Shown: positions 16,916-25,541 of the stretch, one piece after another | Numbering within the stretch: the first letter of the stretch is position 1 | Layout: every line of letters starts with the position of its first letter | From: an uncultured Victivallales bacterium | GTDB taxonomy: Bacteria > Verrucomicrobiota > Lentisphaeria > Oligosphaerales > JAFGRS01 | Direction: 5' to 3' | NCBI GenBank assembly: GCA_903837355.1 | Contig: CAILUI010000263.1 | Span: forward strand, 1 to 44,421 | Length of the DNA: 44,421 bases | Made by a program: the position numbers and the translations under genes | The notes under the pieces: generated by a model | What the model saw: only the letters and a program-made list of their open reading frames with translations | Databases searched by the model: none | What the model was told of the DNA's origin: nothing

Positions 16916-19900
16916 TCACGGCGTGGGGTAGCGGTAGACGTGTACCGCCAACGGGGCGAAGCGGTCGCTGCCGACGCCGCCCTGCAGCGGCATCTGCCGG
17001 CCCTCGAAGAGGACGTCGGCGGCGTTCCCAGGCAGGCCGGTGAAACGACAGGACTGTTCCTGGGCCAGGGGGTTGACGGCGATGAGGGTGGTGACGCCGT
17101 CCAGCTCCCAGCGTTGCGAGTGGATGGTCGCGGTATCGACGGCCGTCGGACCGCGCGTCTCTCCCTGGAGCACGGTTGGCGCGAGTTGGTCGATCTCGGC
17201 ATTCAGCGTCGTGAAGTATGGCCACAGCGGGCTGTCCGGCAGGAACCACTGCTTGCGGCCGCGCGGGTTCTGCGACCACGGCTCGGTGGTGTACCAGGCG
17301 TACCAGACCAGCCCTGTGGCGCCATGCACAACGGACAGGTAAGCCTGACAGCGCAACTCCACGTCCGTGGGTTCGGCCCAGACGTTGTCGATGGCGAACG
17401 CCTGAGGCACGACCCAGATCGGGACCCGTCCGCCCCCCGCCTTCATCCCTGCGTCTACCCAGCCGGCGATCCCCTCAAGGCTCTGGTTGCGCGTGGGGTA
17501 GATGAGGTAGGGATCCATCATCAGGACGTCATAGGCCCGCACGCCGGCAGCGAAGACCCCGACGTTGTTGCAGGCCGCTGCCACGGGGCGATGCGGATCG
17601 GCCTTGGCGAACCGGGCGTGGGCGTCGAGCGCCATCTGCAGCCGGTCGCCGCCGGGCTCGTCCACCCCATACCATAGCAGCAGGTTACCGAAGCGATTGG
17701 CGACAGCGACCAGCGCGGGCAGGGCCGCCGCGTCTGGCGCGCCCACCTCCGGCAGTACCCACAAGCCCAGCTTCTGGGTGATCTGCATGTACTCCTCGCC
17801 GGGCATGCCCCAGCCTCGGACCACCGTGTTGAAGCCGTGGTCGCGGCACCCCGTCAGCATCTCTTCCAGGCTCAGCTCCGGCAACCCCAGCTCCTTGGCG
17901 CGCCCGTTGACCAGTGCCAGGGCCGGCTCCGAGACGTGATACAGCCCGATGGGAAACACGGGCGTGCCGTTGACCCGACAGGCGCGGCGGGCATCGAAGC
18001 TGACCTCCACCGGGGCGGGTGCCAGCACCCTGACCTCGTGTCGCTCCCGCGCGATGAGCTGCTGGGCCTCATCCTGCAGATCGATCTGTACCTCGTACTC
18101 CCCCGGCGGGACCTCGGCCAAGGTTCCGACAAAGCTCGTCTCGGAACGTGGCGTCACCACCTGTGCCTGTTGCCAGATCGGCCGCAAGTGACCCTGCGGG
18201 ATCAGGCTTGCCCGCAGGCGCAGCGCGCCGTTCACCGACCCCGGATCGCCCACACGCCCGGCCAGGCGCAGCGCCTTGTCAGGGTCCCGGGACTGTACGG
18301 TGCCGCGGAAGGTCGGCGCCAGCAGGGCCAGCTCCAGCACTGGAGCCGGCAGGGCGCGGAGGACCCGGCTGCTGGCCAGCACCCGCTCCGGTTCCGCGGC
18401 GTCTCGCGCCACGAACTGGACCTCGCGGGGAGCGTCGGTCGCGAGCGCCACCTGGGCGGTTAACTCGGCCTTCTGTCCTGCCGCCAGGACGGTCCGCGGC
18501 GCGGCCTCGGTCTGCGCCTGGTTGCCCACCTCGACGCAGGCCAGGGTGAAGGCTGCCGCCTGCGTCGGCAGCGCCGTGAGGGTCACGGTGACGGGATTGT
18601 CGCCGCTGAACCAGCGTCCCGGGGCCTGCACCGCGATCTCGGGTGCCAGGGTGTAGCGGCTGCCGGGGACCTCGATGCCGCGCAGGCTGCCGAAGTGTGC
18701 GGCGGCGGCGAAGTTGCTGAAGGTGGGTGACCAGCCAGAGAGCTCCTGCGGCACGCCGTTCCGGCCGGGAAACTCGCGGTAGAAGTTCCCGGACCAGGCC
18801 GGCGCCGGCGCTTTGCCGGCGCTGAGGTCCAGGGCCGCAAAGGGGATGTGGAACTCTGCCATCCACAAGCCTGGAGCGACGGCGGTTCGGGCCACCCAGT
18901 AGCGGTCCCAGGCCGGGTCGGCCCCGCGCTCGTCGTACTGCGCCCCCGCGGCGTTGACGATGAAGTGCAGCGGCTCTTGCCGGCCCCCCGTGGGATCGAG
19001 GAACAGCTCCACACAGTCGTCGGTCCAGACCGCGCCATCCCGCTCGGTGATCCTGCGGCCGACATTGGCGACGTCCTGGTCGTAGCACTGGAAAGCCACG
19101 AACAGTCCCTGTGCCGTCCGCCCGACGCGGCAGGCGGTGCGCTGGGTCAGGCCGCGGCTGCCGTCCATCGCCACAAAGTCCGGCAGCCGTGTGGCGCCCT
19201 GCCACTCGGCGTCAGCGATGGTCCCGTCCACGACGGGCGCCGGATCCAGGAGCGGGACGTCGATGGCGGGCAGATTCTGCGCCGCCGCCTCAGCCGCGGC
19301 GCGCCGCTGTTGGGCTGCCGCGAGCCGTTCGGGGTCCTTGGCCCAGGCGACGAGATTCTGCAGGAACGGGGCGCTGGGGAAGTCGTACTGCCGGTAGGCG
19401 GAGGAGACCACCACGATGCCCTTGCCGATCTCCAGGTAGGCCACGATCGGCCGGCGGTCCGTGTCTGCCACCAGGGGCGTGAACGCCTGCGACCAGAAGG
19501 CCGGGTAGGTCCAGGGCACGTTCGGCGGCTTCACCCCGCGCAGCAGCGGGTGTCCGGCATCCGTCCACGCCGGGGGCGCCTCGGCCCACGCGTTCATCGC
19601 GTTCCGTGAGCCCCAGCGCAGCGCCGGGTCGACGGCGGTGAGCCAGGCGAACATCGGCTCGTAGTTGGCGTCTGTGACCACCAGGCAGCCGCCGCCCTCT
19701 ACGTAGGCGCGCCAGGCGGCGGCCTGGGCTGCCAGGTCTTGCGGGTGCTCGATGTTGTAGCCGGTCCCGAAGACCACCACGGCGTAGCGCTCCAGCGCCG
19801 CGATCAGGTCAGCGGTACGCGTGTTCTCATAGGCGTCCATCTCCCAGCCGGCGGCGCGGAATACCGCCTCCTGTTCGGCGCGGTACCAGTAGGTGCCATC

Positions 19901-20005
19901 GCGGAACGAGCTGTAGACGGCCGCGCCGCGCGGCTGGGCCTGGGCCGGCGCAGACGCGAGCGTAAGCACGAGAAACAGCAGCGGAGCCATCAGGGTGCGG
20001 ATCAT
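16916..20005 (-). CDS. Secreted GATase-like / CBM9-like / TIM-barrel glycosidase protein
   Basis: A 1029-residue protein. The ATG at 20005 follows GAGGA at eight bases and starts a clear signal peptide (APLLFLVLTLASAPAQAQ). Residues about 27-215 resemble a class I glutamine-amidotransferase/ThuA-like fold (VVVFGTGYN, VEGGGCLVVTD, GKGIVVVSSAYRQYDF). Residues about 265-440 resemble a family 9-like carbohydrate-binding module (VDGTIADAEW..., WTDDCVELFLDP). Beta-sandwich regions follow. From about 675 (CRVNGTPVFPIGLYHV) the chain looks like a GH2/GH42-clan TIM barrel, with YGVDEPGGD near 780 as a candidate acid/base Glu. Substrate unknown. It is the most distal member of the minus-strand group but is separated from the LamG gene by 520 bases of repeats and hairpins, so it probably has its own control. 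Confidence 0.75.
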   Translation of the reverse strand: MIRTLMAPLLFLVLTLASAPAQAQPRGAAVYSSFRDGTYWYRAEQEAVFRAAGWEMDAYENTRTADLIAALERYAVVVFGTGYNIEHPQDLAAQAAAWRAYVEGGGCLVVTDANYEPMFAWLTAVDPALRWGSRNAMNAWAEAPPAWTDAGHPLLRGVKPPNVPWTYPAFWSQAFTPLVADTDRRPIVAYLEIGKGIVVVSSAYRQYDFPSAPFLQNLVAWAKDPERLAAAQQRRAAAEAAAQNLPAIDVPLLDPAPVVDGTIADAEWQGATRLPDFVAMDGSRGLTQRTACRVGRTAQGLFVAFQCYDQDVANVGRRITERDGAVWTDDCVELFLDPTGGRQEPLHFIVNAAGAQYDERGADPAWDRYWVARTAVAPGLWMAEFHIPFAALDLSAGKAPAPAWSGNFYREFPGRNGVPQELSGWSPTFSNFAAAAHFGSLRGIEVPGSRYTLAPEIAVQAPGRWFSGDNPVTVTLTALPTQAAAFTLACVEVGNQAQTEAAPRTVLAAGQKAELTAQVALATDAPREVQFVARDAAEPERVLASSRVLRALPAPVLELALLAPTFRGTVQSRDPDKALRLAGRVGDPGSVNGALRLRASLIPQGHLRPIWQQAQVVTPRSETSFVGTLAEVPPGEYEVQIDLQDEAQQLIARERHEVRVLAPAPVEVSFDARRACRVNGTPVFPIGLYHVSEPALALVNGRAKELGLPELSLEEMLTGCRDHGFNTVVRGWGMPGEEYMQITQKLGLWVLPEVGAPDAAALPALVAVANRFGNLLLWYGVDEPGGDRLQMALDAHARFAKADPHRPVAAACNNVGVFAAGVRAYDVLMMDPYLIYPTRNQSLEGIAGWVDAGMKAGGGRVPIWVVPQAFAIDNVWAEPTDVELRCQAYLSVVHGATGLVWYAWYTTEPWSQNPRGRKQWFLPDSPLWPYFTTLNAEIDQLAPTVLQGETRGPTAVDTATIHSQRWELDGVTTLIAVNPLAQEQSCRFTGLPGNAADVLFEGRQMPLQGGVGSDRFAPLAVHVYRYPTP

Positions 20006-20148
20006 CGAGTTCGTCCTCACTTGGGCAGTTGGCCACGACCTATACAATCGCTGTGACCCTAGTGCCGGAAAGTGCGTTCGGCAATTCCCGGCGGGCGGGG
20101 GGCAGCGCCTTGGAAAAGCTCCCCAGGCGCGCCCGCGCCGCTGAGCCG

Positions 20149-20286
20149 CCGGCCGGAGGCCGGTTTCCCGGGGGCGGCGGCGATCCGACCGTCGGCTGCC
20201 GGTCTGCTCTTGCCCTCCAGCCGGGCCGCTGGCCCGGTGGAACGCGGCATCTCCGTATGCCGCGGCCGGGTTGCGGAGAACCCGGC
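20149..20286. other. Cluster of GC-rich hairpins, candidate structured RNA
   Basis: Four perfect inverted repeats lie in a row: CCGGCC-GGA-GGCCGG (20149-20163), CCGGGCC-GCT-GGCCCGG (20221-20237), CGCGGCAT-CTCCGT-ATGCCGCG (20243-20264) and GCCGGGTT-GCGGAG-AACCCGGC (20265-20286). The last two abut with no spacer, and their six-base loops contain CTCCG and CGGAG, which are complementary. They lie between the LamG gene and the gene starting at 20005, so on the minus strand they could be a 3' end, a leader or a mobile hairpin element. Confidence 0.55.
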
Positions 20287-20344
20287 TTCCAAGGCGGTCC
20301 GGACACAGCGACACGCGACCCGCGACTCCCGCCGCCGCGCTATG

Positions 20345-20491
20345 GGTCAGGGGTCATTGGTCAGAGGTCATTGGTCAGAGGTCATTGGTCAGAGGTCATT
20401 GGTCAGAGGTCATTGGTCAGAGGTCATTGGTCAGAGGTCATTGGTCAGGGGTCATTGGTCAGAGGTCATTGGTCAGGGGTCATTGGTCATT
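20345..20491. repeat. 14-base tandem repeat, ten and a half copies
   Basis: The unit GGTCAGAGGTCATT is itself two heptamers (GGTCA plus two bases). Ten full copies run 20345-20484, then half a copy GGTCATT. Copies 1, 8 and 10 have G for A at position 7; otherwise they are identical. All frames through it are low-complexity artefacts of the 14-base period. It starts 34 bases after the stop of the LamG gene, reading on the minus strand. Confidence 0.95.
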
Positions 20492-20525
20492 CAGCGGTTC
20501 ACACACACGTTCTGCCCGTCTGTGG

Positions 20526-22922
20526 TCATCGGGGCTCTACCTTCAGGACGAACTCGGCCGGCGTCAGCGGCCTCGCGCTGAGTGCGAACCCAGCCAGCTC
20601 CCCGGCAAAGGGGTCGGCGAGCGGCTGACCTTCACGGCACAAGGCCCCGAGCACGGGCCGCGAGTTGATGCCGCGCAGGCTGGCAGGGGCCGCGCCGCGG
20701 GCGCTGAGCGCGTCGTTGTGGTAGAGACGCAGTTCGCGGTAGTCGTAGACGACCGCGAGCCGGTGCCAGGCGCCGGCTGCCAGTACTTCCGCGCTGACCA
20801 GACGCGCTTCCTGGCGCTGCACCACCACCTGTCCCAGCTCGTTCAGGCGCACGTCCAGATCGCCGTTCTGGTCCGCGAACAGGGTGCCGGGTCCGCCCTT
20901 GGTTGGTCGTACGAGGAACTCGATGGTCAGCGCCCCGGGCGGCAGCGTGCGGAAGGGGAAGGTGACGTTGTCGTTCTCGCCGTCGAAACGCAGCGCCAGG
21001 CGTGGCGTGCCGTTGACCTCGACGCTGACCCAGGCGGGCTGTAACTCGGGCGCCGTTGCCCCCCAGCGATCACGGACCCCGCGCTTGGCCTGCACCTGCC
21101 AGCCGCCGCGGTCTGTGCACGCATCGCCGCTGTCTGCATCCAGGGGCAGGACCACGCGCCAAACCTCCTGCGGCGGCACCGTGATGTCCCGGACCTCCGC
21201 TTGCTCCAGCCGCCACGGCGAGCGCCAGTGCGGGCGGCCCCAGCCTTCGTCGAAATCGGTACCCCGCACCAGGACCGGCAGCGTCACCGGCTCGCCGCTG
21301 TACTCCCCCAGCAGGCAGGGCGGTGAGGTGGTGAAGCGGCGGTCGCGGCGCGTCAGGCGGACGACGAATTGGTCGCGTGCCAGGCGCCGGTCCTCCGGCT
21401 TGACCAGGAATGAGATGGCGGTGTCCACCGGGCCGAACTTGGCGATGTCCTGCGCCGCGATCTCGACGCCGTTACGCAGCAGCTCGGCGCGGCCCCACCA
21501 GGACCAGGAGGGGAAGGTTGCCGTCAGCCGAGTGCCGGCGGGGCTTTCCGCAGCCGTCAGCGTTGGGGCGGGCAGCAGATCGCCGAGGTCGAAGCGCACC
21601 GTCCGCCAGGCGCGCATGCCGCCGGGACGGATGAGCACCGGATAGAGCTCGCGCCAGGTCGGCTCTGGGGCCGGCGCCGTGGTCACCGCCGCCTGCAGGC
21701 GCAGCTCGCGCGGCCCTTCCAGGCCGGGTGCCGGCAGGCACAGGGTGTGGCGGACCCGCTCGTCTTTGGGCAAGGCCAGCGCCGCGAACTCATGGATGAC
21801 CTGGCCGGCCGTCGTCAACACTCGCACCCGGCACGCCGCGGCGTCGGTGCTATAGGGCAGGCTGACGACATCCAGGTTCCAGTCGTCGCCCAGCGTGACC
21901 TCCTCTTTGTAGGAGAGGAAGACCCCTGGCGGGCGGTCTGGGCGGGGTTCGCCGCGCCATTGCCGCAGCAGGTCGCGGTTGAGCTTGAGCATGACGTCCC
22001 GGCTCCAGGCCGCGGGCTCGAAGTGAGTCGTCTCCCAGAAGTCGTTCCAGGTGCAGAGGCAGACCCAGTCGGCGTTCGTGGCCAGGGCGGCCGCCCAGTT
22101 GTCCAGCAGCGTGCCCGTGCCGAAGTAGGGGCGGTAGAAGCCGTTGTGCGGGCCGAGGTAGCCTTGGCTGATGCCGGCGCACAGCAGCCCCGTGGGCCGG
22201 GTCTGCCGCAGGGCCTCCCGCCCGTTGGTCAGGCGTGAGATCATCTGCTGCAGCGGGAAACCGTTGACGCCGAAATCGTAAAGTCCATCGAAAACCTTGA
22301 GGTGCGCCTGCAGCACGTCGGCCGCAGCCCAGCCGCTGGTCTCGCCCTCGGGCTGTACCAGCCAGTAGGCGCGCAGGCCGCGTGCGGCCAGGCGCTCGAG
22401 GATGGCGTTGCAGTCTGCCAACGAGCGCCCGTGCTGGTAGATGAAGATGACGGGCCGGCCATCGATGAAGTAGTTATTGGGGTGCCGGCCCCAGTCGGTC
22501 AGGAAGGTGGCGAGGGCGGCGACCACCTCATCGATGCTGCCCGGCCACCCGTCCACACAGAGCGCAATCTTGAAGGGCAGTCCCTCGGCGCCCTCATAGA
22601 GCGAGCCCAGGGCGCCATAGCCGTCCAGGCGGGGAATGTCGACGCAGAAGCCGTCGATGCCGTAGCGGCTGGCCTCCAGGATCTGCTCGCGCCGACTCGA
22701 CGCCACCCCGAGGTCGGTCCCGACCTCAGGCCCGAGCAGGGTGCGGTCGTAGAGCCGCAGGAAGCCTTCCGGCTCGTCGTAGGTCGTACGGACGTTGAAG
22801 CCCCAGCCGCAGAAGTGTGCCCAGCACATCTTCTCGGGCATGGCGGGGTTCTCGGCCGCCGCGGCCAGCACCACCGCCGTCAGCAGGACCCCGGCCGGCG
22901 CCCGGCAGGAACACGACCTCAT
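20526..22922 (-). CDS. Secreted GH99/GH71-like hydrolase with C-terminal LamG domain
   Basis: A 798-residue protein with a short signal peptide (PAGVLLTAVVLAAAAENP). Residues about 28-330 look like the barrel of the GH99/GH71-like group: KMCWAHFCGWGFN, YGIDGFCVDIPRLDGY, YFIDGRPVIFIYQHG and WVCLCTWNDFWETTHFEP, the last being the hallmark 'TWNDxxE' segment holding a likely catalytic Glu. Beta-sandwich regions occupy 340-600. Residues about 620-798 form a LamG/concanavalin-like domain (LRFDGENDNVTFPFRTLP, then TIEFLVRPTKGGPGTLFADQ, then AGAWHRLAVVYDY). GH99 members cleave alpha-mannosides and GH71 members alpha-1,3-glucan. The actual substrate is open. The start codon overlaps the stop of the upstream beta-helix gene (ATGA at 22919-22922), so the two are translationally coupled. 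Confidence 0.8.
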   Translation of the reverse strand: MRSCSCRAPAGVLLTAVVLAAAAENPAMPEKMCWAHFCGWGFNVRTTYDEPEGFLRLYDRTLLGPEVGTDLGVASSRREQILEASRYGIDGFCVDIPRLDGYGALGSLYEGAEGLPFKIALCVDGWPGSIDEVVAALATFLTDWGRHPNNYFIDGRPVIFIYQHGRSLADCNAILERLAARGLRAYWLVQPEGETSGWAAADVLQAHLKVFDGLYDFGVNGFPLQQMISRLTNGREALRQTRPTGLLCAGISQGYLGPHNGFYRPYFGTGTLLDNWAAALATNADWVCLCTWNDFWETTHFEPAAWSRDVMLKLNRDLLRQWRGEPRPDRPPGVFLSYKEEVTLGDDWNLDVVSLPYSTDAAACRVRVLTTAGQVIHEFAALALPKDERVRHTLCLPAPGLEGPRELRLQAAVTTAPAPEPTWRELYPVLIRPGGMRAWRTVRFDLGDLLPAPTLTAAESPAGTRLTATFPSWSWWGRAELLRNGVEIAAQDIAKFGPVDTAISFLVKPEDRRLARDQFVVRLTRRDRRFTTSPPCLLGEYSGEPVTLPVLVRGTDFDEGWGRPHWRSPWRLEQAEVRDITVPPQEVWRVVLPLDADSGDACTDRGGWQVQAKRGVRDRWGATAPELQPAWVSVEVNGTPRLALRFDGENDNVTFPFRTLPPGALTIEFLVRPTKGGPGTLFADQNGDLDVRLNELGQVVVQRQEARLVSAEVLAAGAWHRLAVVYDYRELRLYHNDALSARGAAPASLRGINSRPVLGALCREGQPLADPFAGELAGFALSARPLTPAEFVLKVEPR

Positions 22923-24688
22923 CGCGTCACCTCCTCGCAGTGGATCAGCATCACCGGCTCGAGCGTCCGATCCCGGAGGCCGAAGGCCCAGAGCGTCCAG
23001 TCGGAGGCGGTCTTGCCTTCATACCCGACGAAGGTGTTGGCTCCGAGCACGAGCCCCCGCGTCGAGGTGACCAGGAGGTTGGGCAACGGGCTGCCGCTCA
23101 CGCGGTTGCCGCTGACCTCAATGGTGTTGTGGGCCCCGGCGGGAGCGACGCCGGGAGCGCCCCCGAAGGCGTAGACCGCGATGGCGACGTCGCCGCAGTC
23201 GCGGATGGTGTTGTTGAGGATGCGCACGTTGTTGCTGCTGCCGGACTCCAGCCACCACCACTCCGGCGCGACCATGATCGCCGCCATGGTGTTCCCCACC
23301 AGCGTGTTGCCCTCGATGACGCCGTCGCTGGCCTTGACCAGGATGCCCCGCGAGCGGTTGAAGCCGAAGCTGCAGCCGCGCACCACGAAGCCGTTGCCCA
23401 GACGGCGGGTCGAGCCGATGGCCGAGCCCAGTGGCAGTTCGACCGCGCGGTCGAGCGTGATGCGGAATGTCTGTGTTCCCCTGAGGTGGTCCTTGAGGCC
23501 GGCGTCCAGGCCCTGCTGCGCCACGAACTGCTTCTCAGCCTCAGTGACCGCGCTATCGGGCTCGATGCCGGTCACCGTCGCGTCGGGTAGGCGCAGGCCG
23601 CTGTAGGAGAGTAGCTCAACCTGGTCGCCGACCGCGATGTCGATGCCCTGGCGCTGTTTGGAGAGGACGCGGAGGACGGGCCCGGTGCTGGCGGCGACGA
23701 GGTGATAGTCGCCGCAGATATTGATGCAGTCGTCGCCCATGAACTGCGCGGCACAGTCGAGGTACGCCGGGCCCTTGCCAGCGCCAATGCAGTGGAAGGC
23801 ATCGGCATTGAGCGAGCGGACCCGCGGTTCGGCGCGCTGCACCGGGTCGGTCTCCGGCGCGCGCCGGTCGATTCGGCAACGGCTGTAGGTAGTCCCATGA
23901 CTGCTCTCCTCGAGGAAGCCGAAGCAGTTCGAGGCGTAGACGGAGATGTCTTCGAGCCGTACGCCCCGACTGCCGGCTACGTACACAGCGTGTGGGATGC
24001 TGCCACCGGGTGCCGTCGCGGAGCCGATGACGATGAGGTCGCCGACCTGCTCCGGGTCCGCGGCCTTGCTGCCCTGGCGAGTGATGCGCAGGCGCCGCGG
24101 ATCGGGCTTCTCCAGCGTCTTGATGCCGTACTCCCCGCAGCGGTAGGTGCGCGTGTCCGGCCGGAAGATCTCGTACTTGAGCGAGGTCGCGGTCTCGGCG
24201 CTCGGGTAGCCGGCGGCGAGCTCGATCTCATGCACCGCCTTATCCGCCGAGAGGGCGACGATGCGCCCCTGGGTGAAGGGCAGGGGGTCGTAGTCGATGC
24301 TCAGCCCGCGTACGGTGAGGTTCTCACAGTGGCCGATGGTCAACGCCCGCGTGGTTTCGGTGCAGATCATCTCCACGCCGTCGCAGAGGATCTGCACGTC
24401 CTTCAGGTTCCGCAGTCCCAGGCACTCCTGATTGCGGGGCGTGACCCGGTAGCGCCCCGGGGGCACGGTCACCGTCTTACTGCCCTGGGCCAGGGCCGCA
24501 TCGATGAAACCCTGCAGATCGAAGGCCACGCCGGCACCGTCAGGGGCGGCGGCGGCGCCACCGCGGGTTACGGCGAGCAGGAGCAGCAGGGCCAGCAATG
24601 TCACCGTCGGACCACGTCGCGAGCGCCCCCTCGGCAGCCGGCTCCGGGTTCGTAGTTCCGCCTTCAATCGGTCTGGAATGAGCGGCAT
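22919..24688 (-). CDS. Secreted right-handed beta-helix protein, GH110-like
   Basis: A 589-residue protein. The ATG at 24688 has AAGGA upstream, and no other in-frame start precedes the hydrophobic core (TVTLLALLLLLAVTRGGAAA). The first 15 residues, MPLIPDRLKAELRTR, come from a REP unit (24644-24673). Residues 50-589 are a parallel beta-helix with repeated strand-turn units (LTIGHCENLTVRGLSIDY, VRILNNTIRDCGDVAIAVY, GVIEGNTLVGNTMAAIMV). The stretch NADAFHCIGAGKGPAYLDC with MGDDCINICG resembles the catalytic acidic region of GH110 alpha-1,3-galactosidases, where paired Asp residues act. Pectate-lyase-type activity is an alternative. It is the first gene of a two-gene overlapping operon with the GH99/71-like gene. 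Confidence 0.78.
   Translation of the reverse strand: MPLIPDRLKAELRTRSRLPRGRSRRGPTVTLLALLLLLAVTRGGAAAAPDGAGVAFDLQGFIDAALAQGSKTVTVPPGRYRVTPRNQECLGLRNLKDVQILCDGVEMICTETTRALTIGHCENLTVRGLSIDYDPLPFTQGRIVALSADKAVHEIELAAGYPSAETATSLKYEIFRPDTRTYRCGEYGIKTLEKPDPRRLRITRQGSKAADPEQVGDLIVIGSATAPGGSIPHAVYVAGSRGVRLEDISVYASNCFGFLEESSHGTTYSRCRIDRRAPETDPVQRAEPRVRSLNADAFHCIGAGKGPAYLDCAAQFMGDDCINICGDYHLVAASTGPVLRVLSKQRQGIDIAVGDQVELLSYSGLRLPDATVTGIEPDSAVTEAEKQFVAQQGLDAGLKDHLRGTQTFRITLDRAVELPLGSAIGSTRRLGNGFVVRGCSFGFNRSRGILVKASDGVIEGNTLVGNTMAAIMVAPEWWWLESGSSNNVRILNNTIRDCGDVAIAVYAFGGAPGVAPAGAHNTIEVSGNRVSGSPLPNLLVTSTRGLVLGANTFVGYEGKTASDWTLWAFGLRDRTLEPVMLIHCEEVTR
24644..24673 (-). repeat. Single REP unit inside the beta-helix gene N-terminus
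   Basis: On the plus strand the unit reads CCGGGTTCGTAG then TTCCGCCTTCAATCGGTC, an imperfect palindrome with a TTCA loop. Compared with the left unit at 4950-4979 (in inverse), most positions agree, and similarity continues outward through CCA and CA to the ATGCCG at the start codon. No inverted partner is visible nearby. Confidence 0.7.
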
Positions 24689-24736
24689 TGAGATGCATCC
24701 TTCGCGGCGCGGGTGAGGCCTGCCGTTGAAGCGCTG

Positions 24737-24764
24737 AAAATACCCTCCACGCGGGGGAGTGCAA
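24737..24764 (-). promoter_or_regulatory. Weak candidate promoter for the beta-helix operon
   Basis: On the minus strand TTGCAC (24764-24759) and TATTTT (24742-24737) are separated by 16 bases, leaving a leader of about 40 bases before the ATG at 24688. The -35 match is poor (three of six). Confidence 0.22.
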
Positions 24765-24886
24765 CGCCTGGCCCTGGCCGTGCACGGTTCCTGGGGCCAC
24801 AGGCTCGGGCTCTTGGTCAAAGCAAGGCGACGGCGGGGGCGCAGGAGACCACGGGGCGGTATAGTCATTCGATGGAGGGTCGTAAC

Positions 24887-25465
24887 ATGGATATCGCCAT
24901 GGGCCTTGTGATCGGGATCGGCCTCAGCGCTGCGTGCGGATTCCGTGTCTTTGTGCCACTGCTGGGGCTGAGCATCGCCAGCCTGGCCGGCCACCTGACA
25001 TTGTCGTCCGGTTTCGAGTGGATCGGCTCGTGGCCAGCCCTGGTTGCGTTTGCGGCGGCGACGATCATCGAGGTGTGCGCGTACTACATCCCCTGGTTTG
25101 ACCACATCATGGACGTGGGTGCGACTCCCGCTGCCATCGTGGTGGGGACAGTCATGGTGGCATCACAGATGGGCGATATGTCCCCCCTGCTGAAAGGGTC
25201 ACTTGCGGCTCTGGCCGGCGGCGGCGTCTCCGCGGTGGTCCAGGGCGGTACGGTTGCCCTCCGGGCGGCGTCCTTGGGAACCACGGGCGGCCTTGGAAAC
25301 TGGGTCGTCTCGACTCTCGAACTGGGGTTGGGGGTTGTGGTCACCGTACTCGCCATCGTTCTTCCTGTCATCTGCCTCGTGGCGGTGGCTTTGGTCTGCT
25401 ACAGGATGGCCAAGAGCATACTGGCATCGCGGTTGCACCGCAGGCGTCAGGCGGCGCCCGCGTGA
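24887..25465 (+). CDS. DUF4126 family membrane protein
   Basis: A 192-residue integral membrane protein. The start follows GGAGGG by seven bases. The opening MDIAMGLVIGIGLSAACGFR followed by VFVPLLGLSIAS is typical of DUF4126, with four to five hydrophobic segments (about 5-40, 48-70, 85-105, 115-140, 150-180). The conserved glycine- and proline-rich phrases PWFDHIMDVGATPAAIVVGT and SAVVQGGTVALRA also match that family. The function of DUF4126 is not known to me. The C-terminus is basic (LHRRRQAA). It is divergently oriented from the beta-helix gene, with a TATAGT at 24860-24865 as the only promoter hint, and lies 76 bases before the nitroreductase gene. Confidence 0.8.
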   Translation: MDIAMGLVIGIGLSAACGFRVFVPLLGLSIASLAGHLTLSSGFEWIGSWPALVAFAAATIIEVCAYYIPWFDHIMDVGATPAAIVVGTVMVASQMGDMSPLLKGSLAALAGGGVSAVVQGGTVALRAASLGTTGGLGNWVVSTLELGLGVVVTVLAIVLPVICLVAVALVCYRMAKSILASRLHRRRQAAPA

Positions 25466-25541
25466 AGGTTACGTCCTCAAGGAGTATCGGTCCTCCCCGC
25501 GCAAGTGAGCAACCAACCGTAGCAACCAGGAATCTGTCATC

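Noticed and set aside
20345..20491. Repeat array considered as a CRISPR
   Set aside because: The 14-base units are directly tandem with no unique spacers, and no cas genes are present.
20271..20581. Plus-strand frames encoding repeated GHWSEVIGQRSLVR-like peptides
   Set aside because: These arise from reading a 14-base tandem repeat in three frames and have no start context or homologue-like character.
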